DNA of 33,730 nucleotides from Parvularcula sp039198765 (GCA_039198765.1 JBCCTF010000019.1:1-33730), one strand, 5' to 3'; counted from the first letter of the stretch, positions 7,397-16,045 are shown. Translations and numbers: made by a program. Notes: generated by a model from the letters alone, not told the origin.

Positions 7397-8579
7397 TCTC
7401 GACACTGACAGCTGTGGCTTCGCCGCCGCCGATGCAGACCGCTGCTGCGCCGCGCTTGAGGTTGCGGTACCGAAGAGCGTTGACCAGGCCGCCGACAATC
7501 CGTGCACCGCTGGCGCCGATGGGGTGGCCGAGGGCGCAAGCGCCGCCGTGGACGTTCATCCGGTCATGCTCAATGCCAAGCTCTTCCATCGCCGCGAGGG
7601 GGACGACAGCGAACGCTTCGTTGACTTCGAAAAGGTCGTAGTCGGACTGCCTGGAGCCTTCCGCTTCGAAGAGTTTCTGAAGCGCACCCACGGGCGCTGT
7701 TGTGAACCAGGCTGGCTCTTGCGCGTGGCTGGTCATCGCGGTCAGTTTGGCGAGCGGTTCGATGCCTCGGCGATCAGCTTCACTCTTCCGCATAAGGACA
7801 AGTGCCGCTGCACCGTCGGAGATCGAGCTGGCGTTGGCCGCGGTCACCGTGCCGCCTTCGCGACGGAATGCGGGGCGGAGCTGAGGGATCTTGTCCCGGC
7901 GCGCTTTGAACGGCTGCTCATCTTTTTCGATAACGATGGTGCCTGTCCGCGCCTCAAGGTTCACGTGGACGATTTCGTCCGTGAACGCCTCTTCTGATGC
8001 AGCGAGGGCGCGGTCGAGGCTGGCGATGGCATATTCGTCCTGGGTCTCGCGGCTGAACTCGTATTTGTCCGCACACAGCTCAGCGAACGTGCCCATTAGG
8101 CCGCCCTCGTAGGCGTCTTCGAGGCCGTCGAGGAACATGTGGTCGATGACCTGGCCGTGGCCCATGCGATAGCCGGAGCGTGCTTTGGGCAGGATGTAGG
8201 GCGCGTTGGTCATGCTCTCCATGCCGCCAGCCACGCCAACGGTCACCGCGCCCGCAGCGATCGCTTGGGCGGTCATCATGATCGTCTTCATGCCCGAGCC
8301 GCACATCTTGTTCACCGTTGTGCAGGGTACGGAGTTTGGCAGGCCCGCGTGGATTGCGGCCTGGCGCGCCGGGGCTTGGCCTTGACCGGCGGGGAGGACA
8401 CAGCCCATCAGGACTTCATCGACATCTTCCGGCGCGACGCCTGCGCGATGGAGAGCGCCTTTGATCGCGACGGCGCCGAGTTTCGGCGCGGGCAGATCAG
8501 CGAGCTCGCCTTGGAGGCCGCCCATCGGCGTGCGGGCGAGGGAGGCGATGACAAAGGGGTCGTCGGTGGGGAGAAGCAT
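7389..8579 (-). CDS. Acetyl-CoA C-acetyltransferase (thiolase family)
   Basis: The enzyme condenses two acetyl-CoA to acetoacetyl-CoA, or cleaves 3-ketoacyl-CoA, in the cytosol. At 396 residues the length is normal. The nucleophilic Cys is at 93 in NKMCGSGMKT. Near the C-terminus are VNEAFA, NVHGGACALGHPIGASG with catalytic His352, and the second Cys382 in CIGGGEATAV. The GAVTVGVAGGMESMTNAPY segment is typical of the biosynthetic acetoacetyl-CoA thiolases. Whether it serves degradation or synthesis cannot be decided from the neighbours, since no fadB, phaB or phaC is present. The ATG has GAGG seven bases upstream. Confidence 0.94.
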   Translation of the reverse strand: MLLPTDDPFVIASLARTPMGGLQGELADLPAPKLGAVAIKGALHRAGVAPEDVDEVLMGCVLPAGQGQAPARQAAIHAGLPNSVPCTTVNKMCGSGMKTIMMTAQAIAAGAVTVGVAGGMESMTNAPYILPKARSGYRMGHGQVIDHMFLDGLEDAYEGGLMGTFAELCADKYEFSRETQDEYAIASLDRALAASEEAFTDEIVHVNLEARTGTIVIEKDEQPFKARRDKIPQLRPAFRREGGTVTAANASSISDGAAALVLMRKSEADRRGIEPLAKLTAMTSHAQEPAWFTTAPVGALQKLFEAEGSRQSDYDLFEVNEAFAVVPLAAMEELGIEHDRMNVHGGACALGHPIGASGARIVGGLVNALRYRNLKRGAAAVCIGGGEATAVSVEIV

Positions 8580-8647
8580 GGCAGAACCTCGTGATGGTCG
8601 TCTGCCGATGCGTTAGCGCCGCGAGTGTGCTGGCGAAAGTCTTGGGA

Positions 8648-8821
8648 TCAAGCGCCGGGGCGCTGGGAAGCGGTCTGACGCTCGCGCGGACGCCAGGCGA
8701 GGGCCATGGCGATCAGCAGAACGACGATCAGCGGCCAAGTCGGCGCGGCTTGGGTCGTTTCTGCCACTTCAGGGGCCGCGACGGCGGGAGCTGCTGCTAC
8801 CAATTCGGCTATGTAAAGCAT
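8648..8821 (-). CDS. Small predicted membrane protein
   Basis: This is a 57-residue protein of unknown function. I chose the ATG at 8821 rather than an upstream in-frame ATG because AAAGGGG lies 8 bases before it. The N-terminal part is Ala/Val-rich (MLYIAELVAAAPAVAAPEVA), followed by a hydrophobic stretch WPLIVVLLIAMALAW (about residues 29-43) and a basic tail RPRERQTASQRPGA, which indicates one membrane span. It lies in the roughly 360-bp space between moeB and the thiolase gene; I see nothing else in that space. Being short and alanine-rich in a GC-rich genome, it is only moderately certain. Confidence 0.5.
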   Translation of the reverse strand: MLYIAELVAAAPAVAAPEVAETTQAAPTWPLIVVLLIAMALAWRPRERQTASQRPGA

Positions 8822-8936
8822 GGTCCAGTCCCCTTTTGTGCAGTGCACATAGCACGGATCCCGCCTTGCCGGGGTGTCCGTTTTGCAACATTTTGGAAAG
8901 GTTCTCGCAAAAGGTGTGCCAGCGGTGACTGCTGCG

Positions 8937-9686
8937 TCACTCTGGTGGTGTTTGCTCGCCGCAGACGGCGCAGCAGGGGTCGCGCTCCATCGCGGTTCGG
9001 CGAATGGTTCCTGCCTTCAAGTGGGCAATCAGGATCGTCTTCTCAAGCGTTGGTTTGATGTCGCAAATCACCTTCAGGGCTTCGCTGGCAGCGAGGCTGC
9101 CGACCACGCCGACCACTGGGCCGAGGACACCGTCGCGGTCGCAGAGCCCGTCTTCGTCGGCGTTGGGCGGGACAAGGCAGGCGTAACAGGGGTGGCCCAC
9201 CTGGCCGGGACGGAACAGGGCCACCTGTCCCTCAAATCGGGATGCCGCGGCGGACAGGAGCGGTTTGCCCGCTTTCAGGCAGGCTTTGTTGATGACGTGG
9301 CGAGCGGCGATGCGGTCGACGCCTTCGATGACGAGATCGACACCGGAGAGGAGATCCTGCGCGTTCTCCTCGCTGAAGAACCGATGCACGTCGTTGATGG
9401 TGATGTCGCCGTTGATCGCTTTCAGGCGCTGGGCTGCTGCTTTCGGTTTTGGCTTACCGATGTCACCTTCCGTGTACAGCGTTTGCCGCTGCAGGTTGGA
9501 CAGCTCGACCTTGTCCCCGTCGCAGATCGTCAGTGTACCGATGCCAGCCGCAGCGAGGTAGGAGAGGATGGGGCAGCCAAGGCCGCCTGCGCCGATGACA
9601 AGCACGTGGGCGGCGGCAATAGCTTTCTGCCCTTGCCCGCCAACTTCGGGCAGAAGCAGGTGATGCTTATGCCGCGGCTCGCTCAC
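8937..9686 (-). CDS. moeB: MoeB/ThiF/HesA-family adenylyltransferase
   Basis: This E1-like enzyme uses ATP to adenylate the C-terminus of a small sulfur-carrier protein (MoaD or ThiS) for molybdopterin or thiamin synthesis. It is 249 residues, as for MoeB. The nucleotide loop VIGAGGLGCPIL is at about residues 30-41, NLQRQTLY supplies the conserved arginine, and two zinc-binding pairs, CYAC and CAVC, are present. The usual active-site cysteine region reads LCDRDGVLGPVVG. The adenylation-site region reads EGVDRIAARH, keeping the key Asp with an atypical Arg after it. It starts with GTG three bases after the dut stop. No moaD or thiS is in the window, so the partner is not known; ThiF remains possible. 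Confidence 0.9.
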   Translation of the reverse strand: MSEPRHKHHLLLPEVGGQGQKAIAAAHVLVIGAGGLGCPILSYLAAAGIGTLTICDGDKVELSNLQRQTLYTEGDIGKPKPKAAAQRLKAINGDITINDVHRFFSEENAQDLLSGVDLVIEGVDRIAARHVINKACLKAGKPLLSAAASRFEGQVALFRPGQVGHPCYACLVPPNADEDGLCDRDGVLGPVVGVVGSLAASEALKVICDIKPTLEKTILIAHLKAGTIRRTAMERDPCCAVCGEQTPPE

Positions 9687-9689
9687 GGC

Positions 9690-10136
9690 TCAAACGCCGG
9701 TGGAGCCGAAGCCGCCTGTACCGCGCTCTGTCGCGGGAAGCTCGCCGTCTGCTTCTTCGAAGGTCGCTCGCAAATAGGGCGCCACGACCAGCTGCGCGAT
9801 CCGCATACCCCGTTCGATGGTGAAAGACTCTTTGCCGAGGTTGATCATGATAACGCGCATCTCGCCGCGATAGTCAGCGTCAATGGTGCCCGGGCTGTTG
9901 ACCAGGGTCACAGCGTGCTTGGCCGCGAGGCCAGAGCGCGGGCGGACCTGCCCTTCGGTTCCAGGGGGGAGGGCGATCTCGAGGCCGGTGGGAATCATCG
10001 CCTTCTCGCCGGGCTCGAGGACGAACGTGTCGTCAATGGCGGCGCGCAGGTCCGCGCCTGCGGAGTCGGCGGTTTGATAGGCGGGAAGCTCGATGCCTTC
10101 GGAATGGGGCAGGCGTTTGAAAAGAACGTGGGTCAT
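9690..10136 (-). CDS. dut: Deoxyuridine 5'-triphosphate nucleotidohydrolase (dUTPase)
   Basis: It hydrolyses dUTP to dUMP and pyrophosphate, which keeps uracil out of DNA and supplies the thymidylate precursor. All five trimeric-dUTPase motifs are present: ADSAGADLRAA (24-33), RPRSGLA (65-71), NSPGTIDADYRGE (80-92, including catalytic-site Asp86), RGMRIAQLVVAP (109-120) and the phosphate-binding tail RGTGGFGSTGV (138-148). I placed the start at 10136 (148 residues) because GGAG precedes it by 8 bases and the protein then aligns with the family. Reading 16 residues further upstream would overlap the folC stop. It sits directly behind folC and before moeB, rather than after coaBC as is common in alphaproteobacteria. 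Confidence 0.96.
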   Translation of the reverse strand: MTHVLFKRLPHSEGIELPAYQTADSAGADLRAAIDDTFVLEPGEKAMIPTGLEIALPPGTEGQVRPRSGLAAKHAVTLVNSPGTIDADYRGEMRVIMINLGKESFTIERGMRIAQLVVAPYLRATFEEADGELPATERGTGGFGSTGV

Positions 10137-10152
10137 CGCGGGGTCTCCGTCG

Positions 10153-11484
10153 TTAACCATTCTTCTCCAGCACTTCGCCCGCAAGATAAAGCGATCCTGC
10201 GATCAAGATTCTGGGCTGTCCTTCGCCCGAACGGCCGAAAGCCTCGACGGTATGCTCCACTGCGGCAGTAACCGAAGGCATTGCCTGAGCAGGCAAACCT
10301 GCTTTCTGCGCCGCCTCCGCCAGGTCCTCGCCCGACCAGACGCCGGATTTGTTGGCCGCGACGGTGAGCACGTTGGACGCTAGACCCTCGAAGGGGGCGA
10401 GGAAATCGCCCGGGTCTTTGTTCTTTTGCATGCCCACGATGAGGACCAGCGGGCGTGGGTTGCGGTCTTCAAGGTCCGCCAGGGCGCGGGCGATGGCGCG
10501 GGCAGCGTGGGCGTTGTGCCCGCCGTCGAGCCAGAGCTCGCCAGGGTCACCTTTGTGCTGGGTCACCATTTCCGCGAGAGGGCCCTTGGTGAGGCGCTGC
10601 AGGCGCGCAGGCCATTCGGTGGCAGTGATCCCCATGCTGATGAAATCATCCGACGGAGCGAGGCCAGCGGCCTTGAGCGCGGCTACGGCGAGGCCTGCAT
10701 TGTCGATTTGGTGGCCGCCCATCATACGCGGCAGGGCGAGGTCGGAAAGGCCTTGCTCATCCTCGTAGGTGAAACCGCTCCCCTCACGGACGAGTTGCCA
10801 GTCTTCGCCAAGGATGTGTTGCTCCGTACCCAGAGCAAGCGCGCGGTGGCGCAGGACGTCCATGGCTTCAGGCTTTTGCACGCCCGTGACGAACGCAGCG
10901 CCTTGCTTGATGATCCCTGCTTTCTCTGCCGCAATAGCGGGGATCGAGTCGCCGAGCCAATCCATGTGGTCCATGCCGATTGGCGTGATCACACATGCGC
11001 GGGGATCAGGCACGACGTTGGTCGCATCAAGCCGACCGCCGAGGCCGGTCTCAAGTAGGACGACGTCGGCAGGTGTTTCTGAGAACGCGAGGAAGGCTGC
11101 TGCTGTAGAGGCTTCAAAGTACGTAAGCGGAAGATCACCCGCCGCCGATTCGCAACGTCCCAGAACGGAGGCGAGCATGTCGTCGGAGATTTGCTCGCCC
11201 GCTAGGACGATGCGCTCGTTAAACTTCACAAGGTGCGGGGATGTGTAGACATGCACCCGTAGGCCAGCGGCAGCGAGGATCGTCCGCATAAAGGCTATTG
11301 TTGAGCCTTTGCCGTTGGTGCCTGCGACATGGATGACCGGTGGAAGATTCGTGTGCGGAGAACCAAGGCGCTCAAGAGCGGAGGTGATCCGCTTTAGTCC
11401 TAGGACGATGTTGGCCGGATTGGCGTTCTCGAACCTTGCGAGAAGGCGTTGGACTTCTTCGGTGGCCGCGGGCGTGTTCGCCAA
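10153..11484 (-). CDS. folC: Bifunctional dihydrofolate synthase / folylpolyglutamate synthase, TTG start
   Basis: FolC adds glutamate to dihydropteroate and later to tetrahydrofolates, using ATP, in the cytosol. The 443-residue length is normal. The ATP loop HVAGTNGKGS is at about 52-61, followed by YTSPHLVKFNERI and LLETGLGGRLDATN. The C-terminal domain has WLDGGHNAHA. The only start that preserves the N-terminus is a TTG at 11484, two bases after the accD stop. I found no ATG or GTG nearby that would leave the start complete, so a weak start codon coupled to accD translation is likely. It is the usual neighbour of accD in alphaproteobacteria. Confidence 0.95.
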   Translation of the reverse strand: MANTPAATEEVQRLLARFENANPANIVLGLKRITSALERLGSPHTNLPPVIHVAGTNGKGSTIAFMRTILAAAGLRVHVYTSPHLVKFNERIVLAGEQISDDMLASVLGRCESAAGDLPLTYFEASTAAAFLAFSETPADVVLLETGLGGRLDATNVVPDPRACVITPIGMDHMDWLGDSIPAIAAEKAGIIKQGAAFVTGVQKPEAMDVLRHRALALGTEQHILGEDWQLVREGSGFTYEDEQGLSDLALPRMMGGHQIDNAGLAVAALKAAGLAPSDDFISMGITATEWPARLQRLTKGPLAEMVTQHKGDPGELWLDGGHNAHAARAIARALADLEDRNPRPLVLIVGMQKNKDPGDFLAPFEGLASNVLTVAANKSGVWSGEDLAEAAQKAGLPAQAMPSVTAAVEHTVEAFGRSGEGQPRILIAGSLYLAGEVLEKNG

Positions 11485-11486
11485 GG

Positions 11487-12443
11487 CTACTCTGCCGCCT
11501 TCGCCATCGCTTCAGACAGGAGCGGGTGATCGTTCGCCGCTTCAGGCTCTGTCTCTTCAGCCGGAGTCTCTGCCGGAGCGGCCTGCGCTTCCGCAGGAGC
11601 CATCAGCACGCTGAGGATATGGCCAAGTTCCTTGGCTTGCTCGCGCCGGTCAACGACGCGGTCGATCATGCCTTTGTCTAGGAGATACTCAGCTGTCTGG
11701 AAGTCTTCAGGCAGTTTTTCGCGAATGGTCTGCTCAATCACACGGGGCCCAGCAAAGCCGATCAGCGCGCCGGGCTCAGCAATGTGGATGTCGCCCAGCA
11801 TCGCGTAGCTCGCGGTGACGCCGCCCGTGGTCGGGTTGGTCAGGATCACGATGTACGGCAGGCCAGCCTCTTGAACCATCTGCACGCCGACAGTCGAGCG
11901 TGGCATCTGCATCAGGGACAGGATCCCCTCCTGCATCCGCGCACCGCCGGACCCAGTGACGACGATCAGCGCTGCGCCATCTTTCACGGCTTCTTCCGCC
12001 GCGGTGAGGAGGCCCTCGCCGAGGGCCGTGCCCATCGAGCCGCCCATGAAGGCAAAGTTCTGCACAGCAACAACGACTTTCCGGCCGCCCAGCTCGCCCT
12101 TACCGACGACGAGTGCATCCTCGTGGCCTGTCCGCTTCCGATACTCTTTCAAGCGCGCGGGATAGGGCTTGGTGTCTCTGAATTTGAGAGGGTCGTCTTT
12201 GGTCTCAGGAAGCTCCACCCGCTCCCAGGTGCCCTCGCCGAGCAGGCCGTCGAGGCGTGCAACGGGGTCAATCCGCATATGGTGACCGCAATTCGGGCAG
12301 ATCATCTGACCTTGCTCCAAATCGCTGTTGAAGGTCATCTGCTCGCAGGATGGGCAGCGCGTCCACAGCTTATCTTGATTGTCGTCTTGCTGCCGAAACA
12401 TTTTTTTCATGCCCGGCGGCGTGATGTCACTCAACCAATTCAT
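11487..12443 (-). CDS. accD: Acetyl-CoA carboxylase carboxyltransferase subunit beta
   Basis: AccD is the beta half of the carboxyltransferase that makes malonyl-CoA for fatty-acid synthesis, acting as an alpha2-beta2 complex with AccA (not in this window). The zinc ribbon has four cysteines at 30, 33, 49 and 52 (CPSC and CPNC). The crotonase-like core includes QNFAFMGGSMGTALGEG, GSGGARMQEG and NPTTGGVTASYAMLGD, which form the oxyanion and CoA-binding regions. The last 40 or so residues are an Ala/Glu/Pro-rich tail beyond the core. Its ATG overlaps the trpA stop in an ATGA tetranucleotide, so the two are translationally coupled. Confidence 0.97.
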   Translation of the reverse strand: MNWLSDITPPGMKKMFRQQDDNQDKLWTRCPSCEQMTFNSDLEQGQMICPNCGHHMRIDPVARLDGLLGEGTWERVELPETKDDPLKFRDTKPYPARLKEYRKRTGHEDALVVGKGELGGRKVVVAVQNFAFMGGSMGTALGEGLLTAAEEAVKDGAALIVVTGSGGARMQEGILSLMQMPRSTVGVQMVQEAGLPYIVILTNPTTGGVTASYAMLGDIHIAEPGALIGFAGPRVIEQTIREKLPEDFQTAEYLLDKGMIDRVVDRREQAKELGHILSVLMAPAEAQAAPAETPAEETEPEAANDHPLLSEAMAKAAE

Positions 12444-13237
12444 GGTGCACTCTCCAAGTGGTGGACGCCCTCAGCTATCTCGCGTGCGAGGGACAGTGCC
12501 GCGTCCTTCCCATGTAGCTCATGCGCTTTAACGATCGCTGAGCCAACCACGACAGCGTCGGCGTGACGCGCAGCATCACGCGCTGCCGCCGCATCCTTGA
12601 TGCCGAACCCTGCCGCGATGGGCAAGGACGTCTTTGTTCGCAATTGCGAGATTGCTTCGGCCAATTCGTCGCTGCCTGCGGAGCGGTCGCCTGTGACGCC
12701 GGCGACGGCGACGTAATAGAGAAAGCCCGACGCGCCGCGGAGGACTTGGTCGATCCGCTCATTTTTTGTGGTCGGGGTGGCGAGGCGGATGGTCGAAAGG
12801 CCTGCCTCAGCAGCCTGTGCGTCGACGCCGGCGCTCTCTTCAGGCGGCAGGTCGACAAGGATCAGGCCGTCGGCGCCTGCCGCCACGGCATCGCGGGCGA
12901 AGCTGGCGCCGTGCTGGAGGACGGGGTTGGCGTACCCCATCAGAACGATCGGCGTTTCGTGACCTGCGGCGCGGAAACGGTGAACCATTTCAAGGGTTTT
13001 CTTGAGGGTCTGGCCCGCCTTCAGCGCACGCTGGCCCGCCTCGGCGATGATCGGACCATCGGCCATGGGATCGGTGAAAGGAAAGCCCACTTCAATGACG
13101 TCCGCACCGACGCTGGGGAGCGCGTTCAGCAGATCCTCCGAAGCTTCCAGGCTGGGATCACCCGCCATGATGAAGGGAACGAAGGCGCGGCGGCCTTCGG
13201 CGCGAAGCCGGTCAAAAGTAGGTTGTAGACGTGTCAC
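12440..13237 (-). CDS. trpA: Tryptophan synthase alpha chain, GTG start
   Basis: TrpA cleaves indole-3-glycerol phosphate to indole and glyceraldehyde-3-phosphate and passes indole to TrpB. From the GTG at 13237 the protein is 265 residues and aligns end-on with the family: the catalytic Glu falls at 49 (DVIEVGFPF) and Asp at 60 (TDPMADGP), the same numbers as in E. coli. A second in-frame GTG at 13243, with GAGG 11 bases upstream, is the alternative and would add two residues. A longer reading from 13441 would run into the metalloprotease gene and is not plausible. Gly-rich phosphate loops VAVAGVTGDRS and AAGFGIKD are present. It overlaps accD by four bases. Confidence 0.95.
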   Translation of the reverse strand: MTRLQPTFDRLRAEGRRAFVPFIMAGDPSLEASEDLLNALPSVGADVIEVGFPFTDPMADGPIIAEAGQRALKAGQTLKKTLEMVHRFRAAGHETPIVLMGYANPVLQHGASFARDAVAAGADGLILVDLPPEESAGVDAQAAEAGLSTIRLATPTTKNERIDQVLRGASGFLYYVAVAGVTGDRSAGSDELAEAISQLRTKTSLPIAAGFGIKDAAAARDAARHADAVVVGSAIVKAHELHGKDAALSLAREIAEGVHHLESAP

Positions 13238-13286
13238 GATCACCAAGTGCAACGCCTCACGCCGCGGCGCAAGGCCTTGCATGTCC

Positions 13287-15650
13287 CTACAGCGTGCAGT
13301 GCCAGCAATCTTCGCCAATGGGGCTGCCCGGCGGGATGCGCGGGGCGACCGCTTCGGGTGCACGGGCCGGGGCGTGCCGTTCGTGATGAGCGCGAAGCTG
13401 GGCCGCGAGGACGAGGCGGTGGCCGTCCTCTGCCTCGCCATAAGCCCGCTCTACGGCTAGGAGCACATCGCTGAGCGCAGCGCGAACGGGCAGCGATGCT
13501 GACGGGTCGTCGGCTTTGATGAGATGGGCAATCAACCGTTCCTCAGCGACCATCGCGAGCGCCTTGGTGCGCGGGGTTTTGGCATTCGCACCGACGACGG
13601 CGGTCACGGTCTCTTCCAGAACGGTCTTCAGGCTTGGGCCCTCGCCGCGGGCTTCAAACTGGGCCAGCCGTTCGAGGCGGGCAGGGTGGAGGATCGCTCC
13701 AAAGGTGAGGTCGGCAGCGTTCTCCGCCGCGCTCATCAAGTCGAAGATAGGCGAGGTGGCTTCGGCGAAGCTTTCACGACGTGCTGTGTACTGAAAACCG
13801 TCCGCGCGTGGTGTGAGCATCGTCAGCACACTATCGGGAATATCGAGCGCCTCAGGCGTCACGGTGGCGAGGAGCGCACGGAGCGCCTCCATCTGCTCGT
13901 CTTTTGCGATGGGCGTCACCGAAGGATCATCGACACTGCGCTTGGCATACTGATAATCCGTGCCGCCCAGGACTTTTGCTGCTGCCGCTGTTTGGTAGCG
14001 ATGGTAGAGGTAGATGGGCACGAGAACTTGGCGCAGCTCGCCCATGGGGCGGCCCTTCGCAAGGCGTTTCTCGGTGAAGGTCTCCAGCGCGATCTTCCGC
14101 ACACGCATGACATTGTTGAGCTCTTCGACGGGATCGTCGCCATTGTCCCAGACCGCGCCGTTGCGATGGGAAGAACCGACGCTGCGGCCTTCGGGATCTT
14201 CGATGAAGAGGAGGCCCTCTTCGCGCGCTTCTGCGAGCACGGCGTCGCCATTCTCTTTGCCGTAGAGCCAGCGTGCGGTGGCTATGTCCCATGCGCCGAG
14301 CCCTGTGTCATAGGCTTTTGAGAAATCGAGTTTATTGCCCCTCGCGATGACCCACGGAGCGGGGTAATCCATCACAGATGCGCGGCCATTGGCGCTGGCG
14401 GCGAAGTTGTGGCCGAAGCCGAGGGCGTGCCCCACTTCGTGTGCGGACAATTGGCGAATGCGGGCGAGGGCCAGCTCCACCGGATCATCGTCGCTGCCGG
14501 TCCCTGTTTTGTCTGTTCCGGCGAGGCCTTCAAAGATCATCCGATCCTGGCGCACGCGTTGGGAGCCGAGGATCACGGCGCCTTTCAGCATTTCCCCCGT
14601 GCGCGGGTCCGTGATCGCGCCGCCATAGGACCAGCCGCGGGTTTGTCTGTGGACCCACTGAATGATGTTGTAGCGAATATCGAGCGGATGGGCTCCATCA
14701 GGCAGTACCTCAACGCGGTATCCATCAGGGTACCCCGCAGCCGCGAATCCCTCTGCCCACCAGGACGCGCCATCGATGAGCGCCTGACGGATCGGTTCCG
14801 GTGCGCCTGAGTCGACGTAGAAGATCAGGGGATCGTCTTTGGACATGCGGTGGCGCATGGCGAACGACTGGGTGATCGGTTTGTCCAGCGGCGCGGAGAA
14901 ATCATAGACGTCGATCGCGAACGTGCCGGCGCGCGGATCATGTTCACGCATCTCAAACCCATCCTCAGGCAGGGCCACGAAGCTGTGGTGCACCGTCAGG
15001 GTGACAGCGCCGGGATAGGGCGCGGTCGAACGAACCTCCGAACCCGGATCATTCGAGGCGAACGTCATCTCGACGTCGACTTCGCTGTTGAGCGGAAACG
15101 TCAGTATACCTCCTGGCGTGATGCGCGAGCGGTTTTTGTCGAGGCTGAAACCGCCCGAGCCTTGCTCCTTCAGCCGTCCAGCGAGGCCCAAAAGGTCCGT
15201 CATGAGGAGCGGTTTGATGTCGAATGTGACGGCATCGGCCGTCTCTTCAATGACCGGCGCGGAGAAGATGATCGACCGGCCAAAGGACTGGGCCACGGCC
15301 TTGCGTTCGAGCGGATTGTCCGACGTGGCGCGGTAGGTCTGGTTCTCAACCTCCGCCGTCACCCTGCCGTCGGCCACGCGGAACCGGACCACATCGCCTG
15401 AGCTGCCCCAGCCGCGGTCGAGGCCCAAGGGGTTCGAGCCAAGGCCCGCCGTCAGCCGCATGGCATGGATCACGCGGAGGCTCGTCCCGTCGTCGTGAGG
15501 CGCAGGAATGGTAGCGATGAGCGCGCCCTCTTCGCCGCGCTCAAGCGGTAGCGTCAGGGCTTCGGAGGAGCCATCGTGCGGGTGCACCATCGCGAATGCT
15601 GGCGCGACGGCGGCCGCCAAAAGACATAAAAACCAAGTGATCACGCGCAT
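13287..15650 (-). CDS. Secreted zinc-dependent metalloprotease (metzincin-like, DUF5117/DUF4953-type)
   Basis: This is a 787-residue exported protein with a signal peptide (WFLCLLAAAVAPAFA, residues 6-20). The metal site is HEVGHALGFGH near residue 404, a full HExxHxxGxxH motif with three His ligands and the catalytic Glu. SVMDYPAP downstream is the Met-turn expected of metzincins. The surrounding sequence resembles large bacterial zinc-dependent metalloproteases that carry DUF5117 and DUF5118 regions. The C-terminus ends CWHCTL, with a CxxC. The substrate is unknown. It lies between trpA and an I78-like lipoprotein gene, an unusual place. The ATG has a weak GGGGGTG about 4 bases upstream. 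Confidence 0.88.
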   Translation of the reverse strand: MRVITWFLCLLAAAVAPAFAMVHPHDGSSEALTLPLERGEEGALIATIPAPHDDGTSLRVIHAMRLTAGLGSNPLGLDRGWGSSGDVVRFRVADGRVTAEVENQTYRATSDNPLERKAVAQSFGRSIIFSAPVIEETADAVTFDIKPLLMTDLLGLAGRLKEQGSGGFSLDKNRSRITPGGILTFPLNSEVDVEMTFASNDPGSEVRSTAPYPGAVTLTVHHSFVALPEDGFEMREHDPRAGTFAIDVYDFSAPLDKPITQSFAMRHRMSKDDPLIFYVDSGAPEPIRQALIDGASWWAEGFAAAGYPDGYRVEVLPDGAHPLDIRYNIIQWVHRQTRGWSYGGAITDPRTGEMLKGAVILGSQRVRQDRMIFEGLAGTDKTGTGSDDDPVELALARIRQLSAHEVGHALGFGHNFAASANGRASVMDYPAPWVIARGNKLDFSKAYDTGLGAWDIATARWLYGKENGDAVLAEAREEGLLFIEDPEGRSVGSSHRNGAVWDNGDDPVEELNNVMRVRKIALETFTEKRLAKGRPMGELRQVLVPIYLYHRYQTAAAAKVLGGTDYQYAKRSVDDPSVTPIAKDEQMEALRALLATVTPEALDIPDSVLTMLTPRADGFQYTARRESFAEATSPIFDLMSAAENAADLTFGAILHPARLERLAQFEARGEGPSLKTVLEETVTAVVGANAKTPRTKALAMVAEERLIAHLIKADDPSASLPVRAALSDVLLAVERAYGEAEDGHRLVLAAQLRAHHERHAPARAPEAVAPRIPPGSPIGEDCWHCTL

Positions 15651-15724
15651 GACGCACCCCCAGACCCGAAGTCGGTGAGAACGTAGCGCGTGACGACTGA
15701 TTGTCTATGAAGAGCCGGAGCGGC

Positions 15725-16000
15725 TCAACCGCAGGTGATCTTTTCGACCACGGGCGCGTCCTCGCTGATGACAAAGTTCACCCGCGTCGGATCGTAGTCC
15801 ATCGTGACCACGTCACCTGCGCGGAAGACCCGATAAGGCTGCCCTGTCGGCCGTTTCATTGCCGAGAATGGTGCGCCAAGCACGCCCACATACTTCTCTG
15901 CGCCGCACGTGGTTTTCGCCAGCTCCGCTCGCTGGACGGGTTCGGTGCTGGTGCACGCGGCCAAGGCTGCAGCAGCCGTTAAGGTCATGATCAAACGCAT
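15725..16000 (-). CDS. I78-family peptidase inhibitor-like lipoprotein
   Basis: This 91-residue lipoprotein has a signal ending in LAAC (MRLIMTLTAAAALAAC, Cys16). The mature part matches the I78 inhibitor pattern: a Cys near the start (TTCGAEKYVG), LGAPFSAM, RVFRAGDVVTMDYDPTRVNF and a closing TCG, with the two cysteines probably joined by a disulfide. I78 proteins are known as small serine-protease inhibitors; that this one inhibits anything is inference from the pattern. GGAG lies 8 bases before the ATG. It follows trpB by 45 bases and is followed by the metalloprotease gene after 74, suggesting co-transcription. Confidence 0.8.
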   Translation of the reverse strand: MRLIMTLTAAAALAACTSTEPVQRAELAKTTCGAEKYVGVLGAPFSAMKRPTGQPYRVFRAGDVVTMDYDPTRVNFVISEDAPVVEKITCG

Positions 16001-16045
16001 CGTCGGTTCTCCTATGCGCCCCGCGACACCGTAGGCGGAGATCCG

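Noticed and set aside
7389..8579. Polyhydroxybutyrate operon (thiolase followed by SDR)
   Set aside because: The SDR is C-factor-like rather than PhaB-like and no synthase or phasin is near.
8874..10271. 465-residue open frame on the plus strand opposite moeB and dut
   Set aside because: It is antisense to two genes with complete catalytic motifs. Long antisense frames are common in GC-rich genes, and it shows no family signature.
13524..14321. 265-residue plus-strand frame inside the metalloprotease gene
   Set aside because: It lies entirely opposite a gene with a signal peptide and a full HExxHxxGxxH motif.
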